Shown here piece after piece: positions 1 to 13,800 of a DNA stretch of 64,000 nucleotides (the first letter of the stretch is position 1; every line of letters begins with the position of its first letter). The stretch comes from Maniola hyperantus (Eukaryota > Arthropoda > Insecta > Lepidoptera > Nymphalidae): contig NC_048546.1 of the NCBI RefSeq assembly GCF_902806685.2, forward strand, positions 7,316,001-7,380,000. The letters run 5' to 3'. Below the pieces are notes generated by a model, which saw only the letters and a list, made by a program, of their open reading frames with translations, searched no databases and had not been told where the DNA came from. A program made the position numbers and the translations under genes.

Positions 1-368
1 AGTAAAAAGATTTGAAATGTAAAGCACGATATAGTTACGTTGTGCGTTAGTACGCACTTAGCACACTGGCACATTTTCAGGGTTTCGTACACAAAGGGTG
101 ACCCTGACCCTCTTTAATCATCCCCTTCCTGTGTGTCCTTCTGTTCCTCCGTCCGTCTGTCTATCTGTCACAGGGGTTTAGGTAGTCAGTTAAAGTTTTC
201 AAAGAATACGTGTTTATAATTATAACTTAGTTCAAATATTTTTTTAAAGTAACTTTTAAGTTTTTTATTTAAATTTAATTATTATTAAGTAAAAAAAATA
301 TTTGCTGTGACAGTGGAGGCCTCTGTAACGGCAAATAATAAAAAATGATAGGTACCCAAGAGAGGTCG

Positions 369-531
369 TAAAAGGAAAAGCTGACTGACTGACTGTCTGA
401 CTGATCTATCAATGCACAGCTCAAAGTACTGGACGGATCGGGCTGAAATTTGGCATACCGATAGGTATTATAAAATAGGGGTTAGAAATTTGTGTAGTCC
501 ACGCGGACGAAGTCGCGAGCATGAACAAGTT
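369..531 (+). mobile_element. Repeat family A (GACTGACTGA to GAAGTCGCGAGCAT), copy 1
   Basis: AAAAGGAAAAGCTGACTGAC, ATCTATCAATGCACAGCTCA, GGACGGATCGGGCTGAAATT, then an internal deletion and CACGCGGACGAAGTCGCGAG. The family recurs about twelve times here; CTAG at its 3' end recalls Helitron termini, but the class is uncertain. Confidence 0.75.
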
Positions 532-1078
532 GTTTATAAAGCGCTAACATTTTAGCGCCTTTTTTAGTCGCCTTGGTGATCCTATGGCAATTTATATTGT
601 ACCTAATAGAATACTGAATAATTAATAATTAATATTGTGTAGAGGAACCCTTTGTGAACGAGACCGACTTAATCTTGGCCGGTTTTTATTTCAAGTATTC
701 TACTTTTGTAGTTTGCTTGTATGCGCTACGTTCATAATATACGCACCAAGGTAGAGTAAAGTAGCTACATCATTTTAATTAATCATTATACTTTGCTACC
801 GAGATTCATAATCACGCCAAATTGCTACAGTATTATATTCATCTAATATTAATACATTCATAAAACAAGTTTTTTGTCTCTAAAAGCCACTATCAGTCAA
901 CGCTTATTAGTTATTGCCCATTTCTGTTGCTTGCTAATCAAATTATTGCTCTTAAAATTCCTACATAATATGTAATCTCTACGTTTAATTTCATATGGAA
1001 ACTTGTATAAACTCTTATATATATTAGTTGATACATGCTTTTTGTAACCGTGAGTTGACATCAAAAAATATTAAACAC

Positions 1079-1262
1079 TAGCTGACCCGACGAACTTCGT
1101 ACCGCCTAACAGTCGATTCTTTTTCAGTCAATTTTATAAATTCTGCTCTCCGTAAGAACCATCCTCGTACCTACTTCAAGGGATATTATAAAAAAGAATT
1201 AGCGAAATCAATTCAGCTGTTCTCTAGATTTGCGATCAGCAACACATTCAGCGATTCATTTT
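1079..1262 (-). mobile_element. Repeat family C (CTAGC-GACC type), copy 1 (degenerate)
   Basis: CTAGCTGACCCGACGAACTT start; the rest is poorly conserved. Confidence 0.45.
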
Positions 1263-1781
1263 TATATATAGAAAGAATCGAAAGAATTTGAGTAAATTCT
1301 TTGACAGAGATTCAAAGATTTAATTAAATGTCAAACGAGCAAACTTTAAGTAATTCTTCTTATATAGTATACTTTACTACTTCTTTCTATATCGATGCAA
1401 ACAAGTTCATCTTTAATAAATTATACGACATTGCAAACGGAATTCGATATTTTATCAGAAAACAGAGATTTTAACATGTTTAATGTAAATCTTTCATCAG
1501 TGCTAATTCACGGGTAAGGTAGCTAGCGTACAATTTTACTTACATCGTAGAAACGATTATAGTTGAGACCGATCTTTTCTGATTGTTTGTTTCTTGGCCT
1601 TCAGAAAATTTCAATGCAATGTTATTTTGACATAAAGTAAATTATTCGTGCAGTAATTACTACTGCTTTCTTTGTATTTTCATAGAAATTAATTAACAGG
1701 TATAGGATGATGGACATTTATGAGCGTAGTTTCTCATAAATAAATTAAGCTTACAATACGTGTATCTACTCTACTAAATAT

Positions 1782-1897
1782 TTAGCCTAGCGAGAAGAAT
1801 TGCTTACTACTTGGCATTTTTTGTCTTTGTTTCTTAAGGAACTCCCGTGCTTGTCTGTCCCCTTGCCTGGACTCCAGGGCTTTGATGGCGTCTCCAT
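1782..1897 (-). CDS. unc-13-4: unc-13-4 terminal coding exon
   Basis: Encodes GDAIKALESRQGDRQARE through SSKQFFSLG and a TAA stop at 1784-1782. The LE.R.GD.QAREFLKKQR pattern matches the short basic tail after C2B in this family. No consensus AATAAA was confirmed within the next 400 bases, so the transcript end is not placed. Confidence 0.9.
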
Positions 1898-4800
1898 CTG
1901 TAAGAAAGTGTATGATTAAAAAATACTTTGGATATTAAATTATAAGTATTACCTAATACCTCTTCTGAACTAAAATTGGGCAAGTACCTTTTGCACGGAA
2001 CGATTGTCAAACGATCTAGTATTTACTACTAGGTACTAAAATTTTATTGTTCTAAACTGCTAGGAAATGTTACTGACGCTGAATATGTCTTTATATTTCA
2101 CCTATACTAGCAGGCCTGGACAGTGGCAAGTGTTGCTGCGGCAGGCTGGATATCGGCGCAGGCGTGTCCGGGATCTCGCTGAAGTGCAAGTACGCCTCGC
2201 CCACGAACGTGTTGCTGACGCTGAACATGTCCTTGTCTTTGATGACCAGGAGGATGAGACCGTCCGTGATGCTGCGCTGCTCGTGGGTTAGCGATCTAAA
2301 GAGACGAAAGGAACAACATGAGTATCATTTATTTATTTATTTTATTTATTTTATATCTAATTAGAACGGCAGTGCCACTTACACTAACTAGATGATTAAT
2401 AATAAATTTAAATACAAATAAAGGTACAAGAAAAAAGACATAAAATACAAAACGATAAAAGATCAAAGAATTTTGAATATCATAGACTTCCGCAAAGTAA
2501 CGCCTGCTTCTATCCAACATATTTTAGGATCTAGACAACATAGGGGTCGTATCATTAACCCTACATCTCGTTGGTACAGACTCTCCTACGGAGACTAAAG
2601 AAAGGGCGAATTTATAAATGATCTGAAAGGTCATCCATTAAAAGTTAACTAATAAGAAATTACTTACATTAAGAACATTTCATCGTACAATGGGAAGAGA
2701 TTTTTGCTATGTGTCTGTGTTTTTGGTTTATCTACGTTTGCAAACGCATCTTCGGGAAGGAGAGCCGCGCGCACGTATGAATCACATAAACCTAGACACA
2801 AAAATCATTATTATAATTAAAAATTATCCGATATTTCGTTTTTAATAATTATATTTTTCTAGTATTCGTTACTGACCATTGGAATCTGTAGGCGTCAAAT
2901 TCCTTGCGTTCATAATTTCAAGCTTCAAGCTGTCTTCTATGAACTGAGCTCGGACGGTCAACAGACCCATCTTGGGCTCAGTAATGGACTGTTGTTCTTG
3001 CCATCTCTCCAAGTGGTACTGATGTATTAACTCTCTCGTTTCCAAACCGTGAAGTTTCAACAGATACTCTACGCGTTTTAACGTATCCGATGTGTATATA
3101 TCCTTATTATCTTGTCGGAATGATCGAACCATTATTTTTAAACATTCGTGCAGATTGGAAAAGAATGACGGAGGTCGTCGCTTCTGCAAATATTTTTTTG
3201 ACTTTAATGCGTTATACTTACATTGAATTGAAAATATCATTCCCACCACAGTAACTTTATTTAACACCATCACCATATTCTTTAAGTTATATAAATAGGT
3301 TTTAGATATTATTCGTTCAAAAATTATGATATTACTATTAAAAAAGAAATCAGTGTACCTATCCCTATTTTTATAACCCAAGAAGATATTAAAAACATGC
3401 TTTATTTTTGATTGATAAATGTAGAAATAGATAGATATGATTATACATTCCCATGCATGAATGAAAACGTGCTCAAGATTTAAAGCATAATATCATTCTT
3501 GCAAACATTATAAGTAATATATTAAATTAAAGGTATTCAGCCAAGGTTGGAATATAGGTAGTAATATTTCGGGTAATTCACTAAAATTGTAAAGTTTTCG
3601 AATAACAAGCATAGAACTTCTATGGGACGCAATCACTTTGCGGATTCAAAACAAAAAAGCAGACGTCATTTCAACATGTATCGTACTAGGACTAGGCAAT
3701 AGATATATTTTGAAGCACATCACATATTTTGCTACACTACAAAAATTCTAATACACGATTGCATGTCCCCCAGATGTCCCCAAAAAAATATTTTCAAGAA
3801 AATCTACTATTTTTATAAATCATACATCAGAAGTGGGATTTAATAGATACCCAGATATCGCATACATATCAGAGATGCTATGTATTTAAGCTTCGTCCAT
3901 CTGTGAGTTTGCATTAGCACTAATATTGCACTACTAATAATTTTTGGTACCTCGTAAATGTTCTAGGAATAAAATTAAAAACGAAGGCACCGACCAGAAA
4001 ATAGAGAATCTGAAATCTACATGAAGTTATCACTATCAATGCAAAAGTGTGTTTGATGGTTTGTCCTTCAATCACTTCGCAATAGACTAACGGATCCATA
4101 TGATTTTTGCATGGATATACCTAAACACCTGGAGAGTAGCATATGCTACTTTTTGTCCCGGTAAAAATCGTAGCGCAAATGAAATCTCGGACATCAGCTA
4201 GTTTTTTTTAAATCGAGGGACCATGCTTCTTATTCAGGCTACAGAATACACGAACACAGTCAACGTATACAATAATACAAGGTGCTGAATGTTCTGTGGT
4301 TTACCGCGTCTAGGTTAGCTGCGGCCGATTTGGTCAAACGCCTCGGGTCGATATAGCGAGTTATCTTTGCCCTTCGGTGCTATCAAACAATAACACTTAA
4401 TAAAATACACAAAAATAAATCATGATACAAACAAAATTGAAATAATATCAGAAATTATCAGTGCACTACTTAAGGTCTTTGCGTGCGACATAAATGCAAT
4501 TATTTACCCGCAATAATATAAAGTTTGGGGATACTTTGTTTTTGCCAAAATATCTACGCCTAAAGAAGCGGATACGGGTAGCAAGTCTGTCTTTCTATAA
4601 ATTAGAGATTTTATTTGGTTAGTGAAAACAATGAATACAATAAAATTAATCATAAATACAACATCCAATAAAGAAACAAACATGTCATTGAAATATTTTA
4701 CAAAATAAGTAAAATTGTTGATCTTCATATTTTACACAAAATTATGGATGTTTCCTTACTGGACTACAGAATAAATAATTATTTCTTAAATAGACATTAA

Positions 4801-7800
4801 TATAAGTATTGTTAACTTAACAATGTTAATAGATGATTAAAAACAATTAGTCTAGGATTACGAGTTAATATAACAACAAAAAGTACAGTACCACAATTTT
4901 TTGTTTACATACCTCAAGATTTGCTTGTATGAGTTCGTACAACACTTCTCCAAGTTGTTCCCAAACTATATCGAGTGTTCTAGAAAAATTTTCGTTGTTG
5001 AGATGTTGATATAACGTGTCTAAGTTGGCTTCGAGGTATCGCATAACGCGGTCCATGCTTGAGCAGTCTTGGTGAAGCAATTCTGCTCCTTCTACTAGGA
5101 AACGTGTGATGGACGGCATCATCTGTAAAAATTAAACAAGAATTACGCAAACTGGCAAGAAGCGCAATCACTCTCTTATCGAGAGTTACATTTTTGTTTC
5201 GTTTGCCGAGGAGACTCTTGGGTCATGGAGGTGTTAAAAAAATTACGGGACATTTCACCGCAATTTATTAGCCTCATCGTGACAGAAGGGCTGGCTCATT
5301 TTTTGCAGCCAGTACTCTTGGCACCATGCCACGCGGGCATGATTTGTCCAGTAATTAGATAAGTCATTTAGATTAGTTTAAGTTTTATAGTAATGTTTAA
5401 AAAAACTTATTGACGTCAATGATCAATTAAATTGGGGCTTCAAAATAGCGAATAGTTTTAAATTATTTGTGCCCCCTGTTGGAATTACCTAACAAAGGCA
5501 TATAATATATGCATGTGTTTTACTTACCTTTTTAATCATAACTTCTAAAAGATCCACTATTTTGTTCTTGACGGTATCTATGGCGTTAGCGATGACATTT
5601 TGTAATGTTTCCTTGCATCTGAAACAAAAATATCAATTGAATACTTAGTCTCAATACTCATTTTCGAAGATGACTTTATTATTCTTTGCTGCGTTTTTCG
5701 CTCGAACTCATCGTCCATTAATCCATCTAGCTACTCGTACGTGTCACCTTAGCTTCGCAACTCATCGGATTATTCGATTACCCTGTTTCTTCTACGTATC
5801 TCATCATTTTATGATAACTATATGCTATTGGTGATGACCATAGCTATCACAGTCCATGGTGACGTGTAACCGGCACGACGATCGTGATCACATACCTCTG
5901 AGCCTCGAGCGGCGAGCGCGTTTCGCACATGTTCTGAATGATTTCATCCATGCCTAGCTCCTGCACGAAGGGCTGCAGGCTCTGCCGCACGTAGTCGATG
6001 TTGTTGATGGCCACACACCAGTCCGTGGTGACCTCGAAGCGCTCCTCGTACACCGTGCTCACAGTGCCTGCGCTACTCACTCGGCTGGCCATCCGGTCCG
6101 AGTAGAACACGCAACAACGGCAGATATCCTGCAAAAACCGCTTAGCTTATAATCGAGTACATATTTTGAATTCACAAGTATTGAACAAAATTTGAATTCT
6201 TATACCTAAATGAGAAAGTACAGTAGAGCAGAAGTTTATTATTAACAGAGAAGTAAGGCGGAGGTTCTCAATTCGGCGTGTATATTTTTTTCCAGAGACT
6301 GATTTCTCAGAGAGATTTGCAATTGTTTTTTTTAGTGTATATAAATTGATTGTTATGGACAGGTCTTTAGACTATTTATACCGTAAAACAACCAGTTTTC
6401 TGCAAGCTAATGAATAAACACATTTCCTTAGCTATTTACATATTTCTGGCTGGCTGTAAGGCCGGACGCCCAAATTCCAATTTGACAAGCGACGGCGCTT
6501 TTTGAGCAAAATTAGCATTATTAGTTTTACGAATCTCAACTTTAATAAAATATTATTATTAATTTATTATTTTCTCCACAGACATAATACGAATAAGAAA
6601 ATGATGACTTAATATAGAATATAAAATAATCCCGCGTTAAATTCTTACATCAATAATTTTAGCAACAAAAGTGTAACATCCTTCAACGTCGGGCCACGCC
6701 AACTGCTGCCAAAATATCTTAATCTGGTAGAATATCGCTAGCGTGTCCACGCCCGAGCTGCTGTACTTCACATTGGTATCGACTGGCACTAGATGATCTA
6801 ACTCTACGGCCTTCTCTATGCGAGTGAGCGCTTTGTACGCCGCTATATCAAGCCACTGTGCAACGCCTCCAAAGAACCATGAGTGGAATTTCGATATGCT
6901 GTACGAATTCCAGTCTGTTTCATTGAGACCTTGGCCTAACCTGCAACAATAAATGATTATAAATAACTAGCTTATGCCCGCGACTTCGTTCGCGTGGACA
7001 ACACAAATTTTGAACCCCTATGTTACCCCTTAGGGGTTGAATTTTCAAAAATCCTTTCTTAGCAGATGTCTACGTCATAATAGCCAAATTTCAGCCCAAT
7101 CCGTCCAATAGTTTGAGCTGTGCGTCGATAGATCAGTCAGTCAGTCAGTCAGTCAGTCACCTTTTCGTTTTATATATTTAGAAGATAACGTAAAAGTAGT
7201 AAATTACGCTGATCGTCCGTTCTTCGCATTTTGATTTAGTATTTACCATTATTTGACTTCAAAATTAATTAATATTTTATTTTCTATTCAATCTTAATGC
7301 CATTAGTTAGTTATTATAGGGGAGAACTTCGCTTTTCTTCAAATCCGATATCGATCGAATATCCGATTGAGTTGCAGACACGTGTGGTTTGGATGACAAT
7401 AGATTATTTGGTACGATTGAGTGTTTTTGATGGATGGAGGTGGAAGGTTGACATTGAAACTCTTGATACGATATGCCACGAAGCCGAATTTGTTTTATGA
7501 GCAAATGTTCCCCTTAAAGATTTCACTTTACAAAACCTTTTTTACTTTTAAATTATTTTGTGAAGTTGATTAACATACTTACGTTAAAAACCTTTGCAAC
7601 GCCAGATATAATTCGAACAACGTGGTCCCCATAGCCAACGGTTCGGAGCCAACATCCGGAGTGCCCAGCCCCGTCTCCCCGTTGAGGCCACCGGCTAAAT
7701 GCACGCTGTTAGTGGAGCCCTCGCTATATCGCAACCGCTTTAAGCTTTTACACACTTGGATAACTTCTGGCTCCACTAACGAAGCGATTTTGTCCTCGTA

Positions 7801-10800
7801 TACGCCGTACAACGCTTTGGAGTATGGGAAACTCATGACCCTGAAAGATTTCGAATTTTACACTGTTAATAAATAGGTACAAATTGTAATAAATTCGAGT
7901 TCGCCTTATTTATAAAAATTGCAATAAATTCAGGATTGTCAACTGCCATTAGAGTTCAGATTTCTGTGTTCCAAGTTCATTGATACCGTCCTTTTTCTAA
8001 AAAGCTATTGCGGCTGCTGTTTCTGCTTTGAGAGATTAATCGACAAGTTTTTGTTCTGTTTCAGTTTTAGGGTTTTAGGTTTTTAGCTGTTGTTGTCGAT
8101 GGTATCGTATCTAATTAAATAATTATATGTTTTTGTTTTTACTGATAAAATTAGTACATTAAGTCATTTATAAGTACAAGGAACAAATTAAGCCGAATTA
8201 AATAAAAGAATAACGCTAAACTCAGAACTCTAGATCAAAATGTTAATTAAGTAAAAATGAGAAAGAAAAAACAAACTATACTCACTCGACAAAAACTCTG
8301 TCAAAGTATTCCACAGCCCGTTGCAAATCAGATCTGACTAATTGTATTACTCTAATCAAGTGTTGCAACCTCGCCTCCTCAGATTTATCTTTACACTCGT
8401 TGTTGTCGAGGATGTGTACGAACCAATCGGAAGCGCCCTGTATAACCGCCTGATTCAAAACTTCGTGCAACGTCAACTTGCTGCCATCATCTTTATCTCT
8501 CAACCACCCGTATAGATTTGCCGGGAACAAATCTATAGACTCCGGTACATCCAATACTGATAGTTTGTGAAGGATTTTCAAAACTTCTCGTAAAGTTTTC
8601 ATAACTGTTTTATCGCCCGCGGTCTTCTTTCTCAGTTTCCGTATGTGGCTGTAACAGGTTGGAAGCAGTTTCTTCGCTCCGTCCCAAAAGAGCTTTACAT
8701 CCTCTTCATTTGCGAGACCTACAAGTAAACCATAATTTAAACGAGCTAACATAGGCAGTAGAAATTAGTACCTTGATAGGCATAGACACTCTTGTAGTTA
8801 ATTACTGTGCAAGTAAAATATTCAAATAAACACTAAAACTACATCCGCTACTTGTCTACTTGAATAAAAGACGTGTTTGGAAAAACGCGTTACAAACCAG
8901 TGCGCGATTGGAGGACGCCTGCCTTGAATTGAACATGAGTATGGAAAGAGAGACAAACCCGTGCGCGTTTCAAGGCCGTACTTACTGCCTTTACAAAGTT
9001 CTTACTTTTCGGATTGCGCACATGGCAATGGGTGGGTAGATATTCATTAGGAGGAGCACACAGCGCTACAGCGTACAAGTTTTTAAAGGTGAAGGAATTC
9101 TGTACGACTCAGGGAAGGCATAAACTCACCAGATTGCAAAGGTTTAGTGACCTTGTCCAGGAGGCCGTTGAAGAGGGCGAAGCTGAGCGGATGGTCGGTG
9201 GTGATGGCGCAGAACACCACCCACTGCGCGAGGTGGTTATCGAGCTGCGACAGCCCGCTCTGCGCCGCGTGCTGCGTGAGGATGCCTTCAGCCGCCGCGC
9301 TGAAGTTACCGCACCACCAGTACGGCGCTACCTACAAACATTACTTAATTGTGCATACTGCAGCATTTATGGATAAATTGTTGTATATTCTTAAGACAGA
9401 CGTCCGTGAGTCGCGGTCGAAACGACTGATGCACGTGTCATATCAGGATAAAAATATATCCAAATTATTATGCTAAAATTGACCCAATCATAAACTTGGA
9501 GTCTACAATAAATATTTGTAGTAATAATTTAAACAGAATCGTTATCCCGCGACAGGATATCAACGTCAATGTTACCCAGCCCGAAGGATTATGATTTAAT
9601 AGTGTTTTATATTCTTAATTGTTGTCCAATTTAATATCTAGGAATGTGACAATACGATAAATAATATTATGTGAATTGTCAATACTGGTAACTAATTATT
9701 CATTGTAAATTAAATACTGTCAATGTACTAAGAGTGACATTATACTAAGCTATTGTCAACATACAGTTGGCAATAGCTATTATGTGAAATAATAATGTTG
9801 TGTAAACTGACAATTTAAGTCGCTTATTATTATTGTAAATTATTAATACGTAGACCATCAATGTCACTGATTTTATTATTGTAAATTGGGTGTGTCAACA
9901 TACCTTTTGTCAACAAACCTAAAATAAATAATGATTAATATTAAGATCATGTGATAGTCGATATCCGCCTTGTTTGCGATGGCAGTGTTATAAAAGTACC
10001 CTACCTCGACAGAGAGGGGACAGTCTTGTATCGACAGCCCAGAGCAAACACAGCGGACCTTACTGAAGTTAAGTATTCTTATATTGTATTATAATGTAAT
10101 GTAATCATTTGCCTTTTATAGGTTACCTGTTGTAACTGTGTACCAAATATGTACCTACTACTTTACTCAACGTTCTAGTTGTTTTAAAAGATGTGTGTTA
10201 TGGAGTTTCTTTGCCCTTTCTTCTCCATGACTAAACACCTTAGCGAAATGGGTGGTAGATTCATTTTAATATAAATAGATCAATGCTGAACAAATACAAT
10301 TCAGTTATTATTCGACTTGGTTGGTTTTACTTCTGTATTTATCACCTACCCTCTTGTGCTATTTATTTTATACATTGAGATAAAAGTAAACACTAGGTTG
10401 TTAGCTTCTAATTATTATAGAAGCCTGTTTAGATGATTAGGATTCTTACTTTGAAATAATACAGCAGATGCTTTGCTTGATTTTTAATTACTTAGTATTT
10501 GGCCTTACCTGACAAATAATTGATAAATGATAACTTTCATTAGTAATCATTGGATTTAATTTATCATCACTATTAAAGCCCACTGTCTTAACTTCTCTCT
10601 TTATCTAAATTTGTCACACGCGATGGATGCACTGAGGTTGACGCAACAATGCTAAATACTATGAAAATGTATGGCCTCAAACGCACACGGCGGGCTCGGA
10701 AGCGACATCATACATTTGTAATGTTTAATATTTTCAAATCAGTCAGTATCAGTCGTACACGTACGCGTAAGTAAGTTGCACGTGCTTCACCTCGAAGATA

Positions 10801-13800
10801 CGCAGTACGCACATTAGATAAATCTATTCAAAAAATTAAAAGGTAGGTAAGTTCTTGGTCTTAGTCGTTAAATTCTTGACGGAGCGGTCATGTATCATGG
10901 TTTGAGTGTTACGGGACACATGCAAGGGAACTCCACCCCAGCTCTAATTTTGTCTGTCCATTATACTGCCGATCTGCCGAGACCTCTAGTGCCTTCCTTG
11001 AACCACTGGACGTTCAATCGAAACATTACATCTAGATATGTAACCAAATCTAAATATATAAAAGGAAAAGGTGACTGTCTGTCTGACTGACTGACTGACT
11101 GATCTATCAACGCACAGCTCAAACTACTGGACGGATCGGGCTGAAATTTGGCATGCAGATAGCTATTATGACGTAGGCATCCGCTAAGAAAGGATTTTCG
11201 AAAATTCAATCCCTAAGGGGGTGAAATAGGGGTTTGAAATTTGTGTAGTCCACGCGGACGAAGTCGCGAGCATAAGCTAGTCTGAATATATAAAAGGAAA
11301 AGGTGACTGACTGACTGATCTATCAACGCACAGCTCAAACTACTTGACGGATCGGGGCGAAATTTGGCATGCAGATAGCATAGCTATTATAATGTAGGCA
11401 ATAGGCATCCGCTTAGAAAGGATTTTTGAAAACTCAACCCCTGAGGTGGTGAAATATGGGTTTGAAATTTGTGTAGTCCACGTGGACGAAGTCGCGAGCA
11501 TAAGCTAGTAAAATCTAAGAATACGAGCTATTACAGGATAGACACCGATAAGCGATAGGTACAATTTAAATTAGATGCAAACCTTTGAACTTTCGAGCTC
11601 ATGAAGCAATAGTATCCTCAACAGATGCCTGTGCTCCTGAGCTGCCACCTGTGAATTCTTCTCCGACGAGAAGCTAAACCTCGCTTTCAGGACACCCTGC
11701 CGTCGAAGTTTGCTCTTTTTACTCAAGTTGAGCCATATCGTCATACCACCCGCTGGTATTGACTGAAATAAATACACTTTAGATTACATTAGGTACATTA
11801 GATTTTTCTATTATGGATAGCGAGCAGGTGGTCACCTGAGACAAGGTAACAATAGAAATTAGAAAGTCTATATTTTTACAAATAATTATTTGTAAAAATA
11901 TAGACTTTAAAATTTAATAGTTTACAAATTCAAATTTTAATAGTTTCAACAATTATAATTGTTGAAACTATTAAAATTTGAATTTGCACTTTTAACTACC
12001 TCTTCTTTAGCTCTTGTGACATAATTTATCTCAAACTCCTAGGCCCTGACATCCCCTTTTTGGTTTTTAGGGTTCCGTAGCCGAATGGCAAAAGACGAAA
12101 CCCTTATAGATTCGTCATGTCTGTCTGTCCCGTCTGTCCGTCCGTATGTCACAGCCACTTTTTTCCGAAACTATAAGAGCTATACTGTTGAAACTTGGTA
12201 GATGTATTCTGTGAACCGCATTAAGATTTTTACACAAAATAGAAAAAAAAACTTTTTTGGGGTTTCCCATACTTAGAACTGAAACTCAAAAAAAAATTTT
12301 TTCATCAAACCCATTGGGTATCAATGGATAGGACTTTAAAAATGATATTGAGGTTTCTAATATCATTTTTTTCTAAACTGAATAGTTTGCGCGAGAGACA
12401 CTTCCAAAGAGTAGTATCTTTCTTCTGACTTAAAGTCTTTTGGAGAAAACAAATAGGTACCTATTCCTCTCGGCCGGTTCTCAACAACTAGTTAGGTAGG
12501 TACAGTTGTAGAATTTATTTGCAGAATTGTTTCTTGCAAAGTTGAGCTTCGTTCATTATTATTTCTTTTGTTTATAAACTGTTCCAAAATCACGTATCAA
12601 TGTTTTAGAATCTTCCGGTTAGCTACAGACCAGTCCAGCAACACTTATAGGAAAACAACCATCGAAGATGTTTAGAATCGGTAACACTTCCTAACTAAAT
12701 TTTATTAAAGCATCAAAGCAAGTAACCAGCGCGCATGACCTAAATCTAAACAAAATGCTGTTATGTTAAAAGTAACTGAATTTATAAACAGCGATTTTCA
12801 ACAATGTTACTTTACCACTATCCTATAGTTTGACTAACTCTGTAACTTTAACCCAATTTATCTATACAAATATTATAAAGACGAAATATTTCTTTGTTTG
12901 TAATCGATAAACTCTGAAACTACTGGACCGATTTTAATAATTCTTAGACCATTAGAAAACTGCTTTATCCAAAAGTATCATAGGCTATAATATATTATAC
13001 CGTGCCGGGCGGATCAGCTAGTTACTAATACATTTGTTTGTTTTTTACCTTTTTACAACTGCTGCTGAACCAATTTTGGCGAAATTTGGCGGTGGTTTCA
13101 CTCTCGAAAGGACAAATATTTTAGTCCCATGGGAGAACAGAAACACTACCACACATTTTAATAAGACTCTAATTACTGAAGAGCCAACTTTTACAATTAA
13201 AATTAATATTTAATTAAGTACAATTTACAACAACAAAAATTGTTTTTACCAAATCAAAATACATTGTTCGTTTTTATCGTGTAGAACTTTTGCACCACAA
13301 ACCCGCTACACGTCAGTAAATAATAAAGCCTGCCACAAGACTATTTTTGCAGGATTTTCCTTTGTGACTAATAGTGCCAATTTACACTTGAAAGTAAAGT
13401 ATACGTATGATGAATTGCTTATGCAAATCGCTATATAATAAAATAACCCACCAAGTCTTGAGCAGCCGATAGGTTTTTCCTTAAATACCAGTTTGCTAAA
13501 AACATTGTTGCGTAAGGCTACTGTTACTTAAAGTGACTTAAACCGATCGCACACTACAAGACGAACCACCAGCAACATAATAAATATTCCTGTATTGGAA
13601 GTTTCGTTTTCTTTAAATCGTAAGAAAAAAACCGGCCAACTGCGAGTGAGACTTGCGCACCGAGGGTTCCGATCTTAAAAAATATTAGTTTACAAATTAA
13701 ATTAGTTTAAAAAAATAGTTTACAGTTGAATCATAGATATGGCGCTGTCCGTTATTAACTTGCAGTGTTGTACAGCTGTTGGAGCGATAATTTTTATCAT

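Larger units (their letters stand above)
1..1781. other. 3' flank of the unc-13-4 gene
   Basis: Contains repeat copies at 369-531 and 1079-1262 and AT-rich DNA. Part must be the 3' untranslated region of the minus-strand transcript, but I see no decisive polyadenylation site. No other gene signal. Confidence 0.5.

Noticed and set aside
9014..9476. Two plus-strand open frames of 109-120 codons
   Set aside because: They are opposite the GC-rich MUN exon at 9331-9130, which has matching splice phases and family homology.
11571..11582. Read-through of the C2A exon beyond 11583 (VCI stop)
   Set aside because: Uses a GTTTGC donor instead; the next exon continues the family sequence in phase 0, so the stop is intronic.
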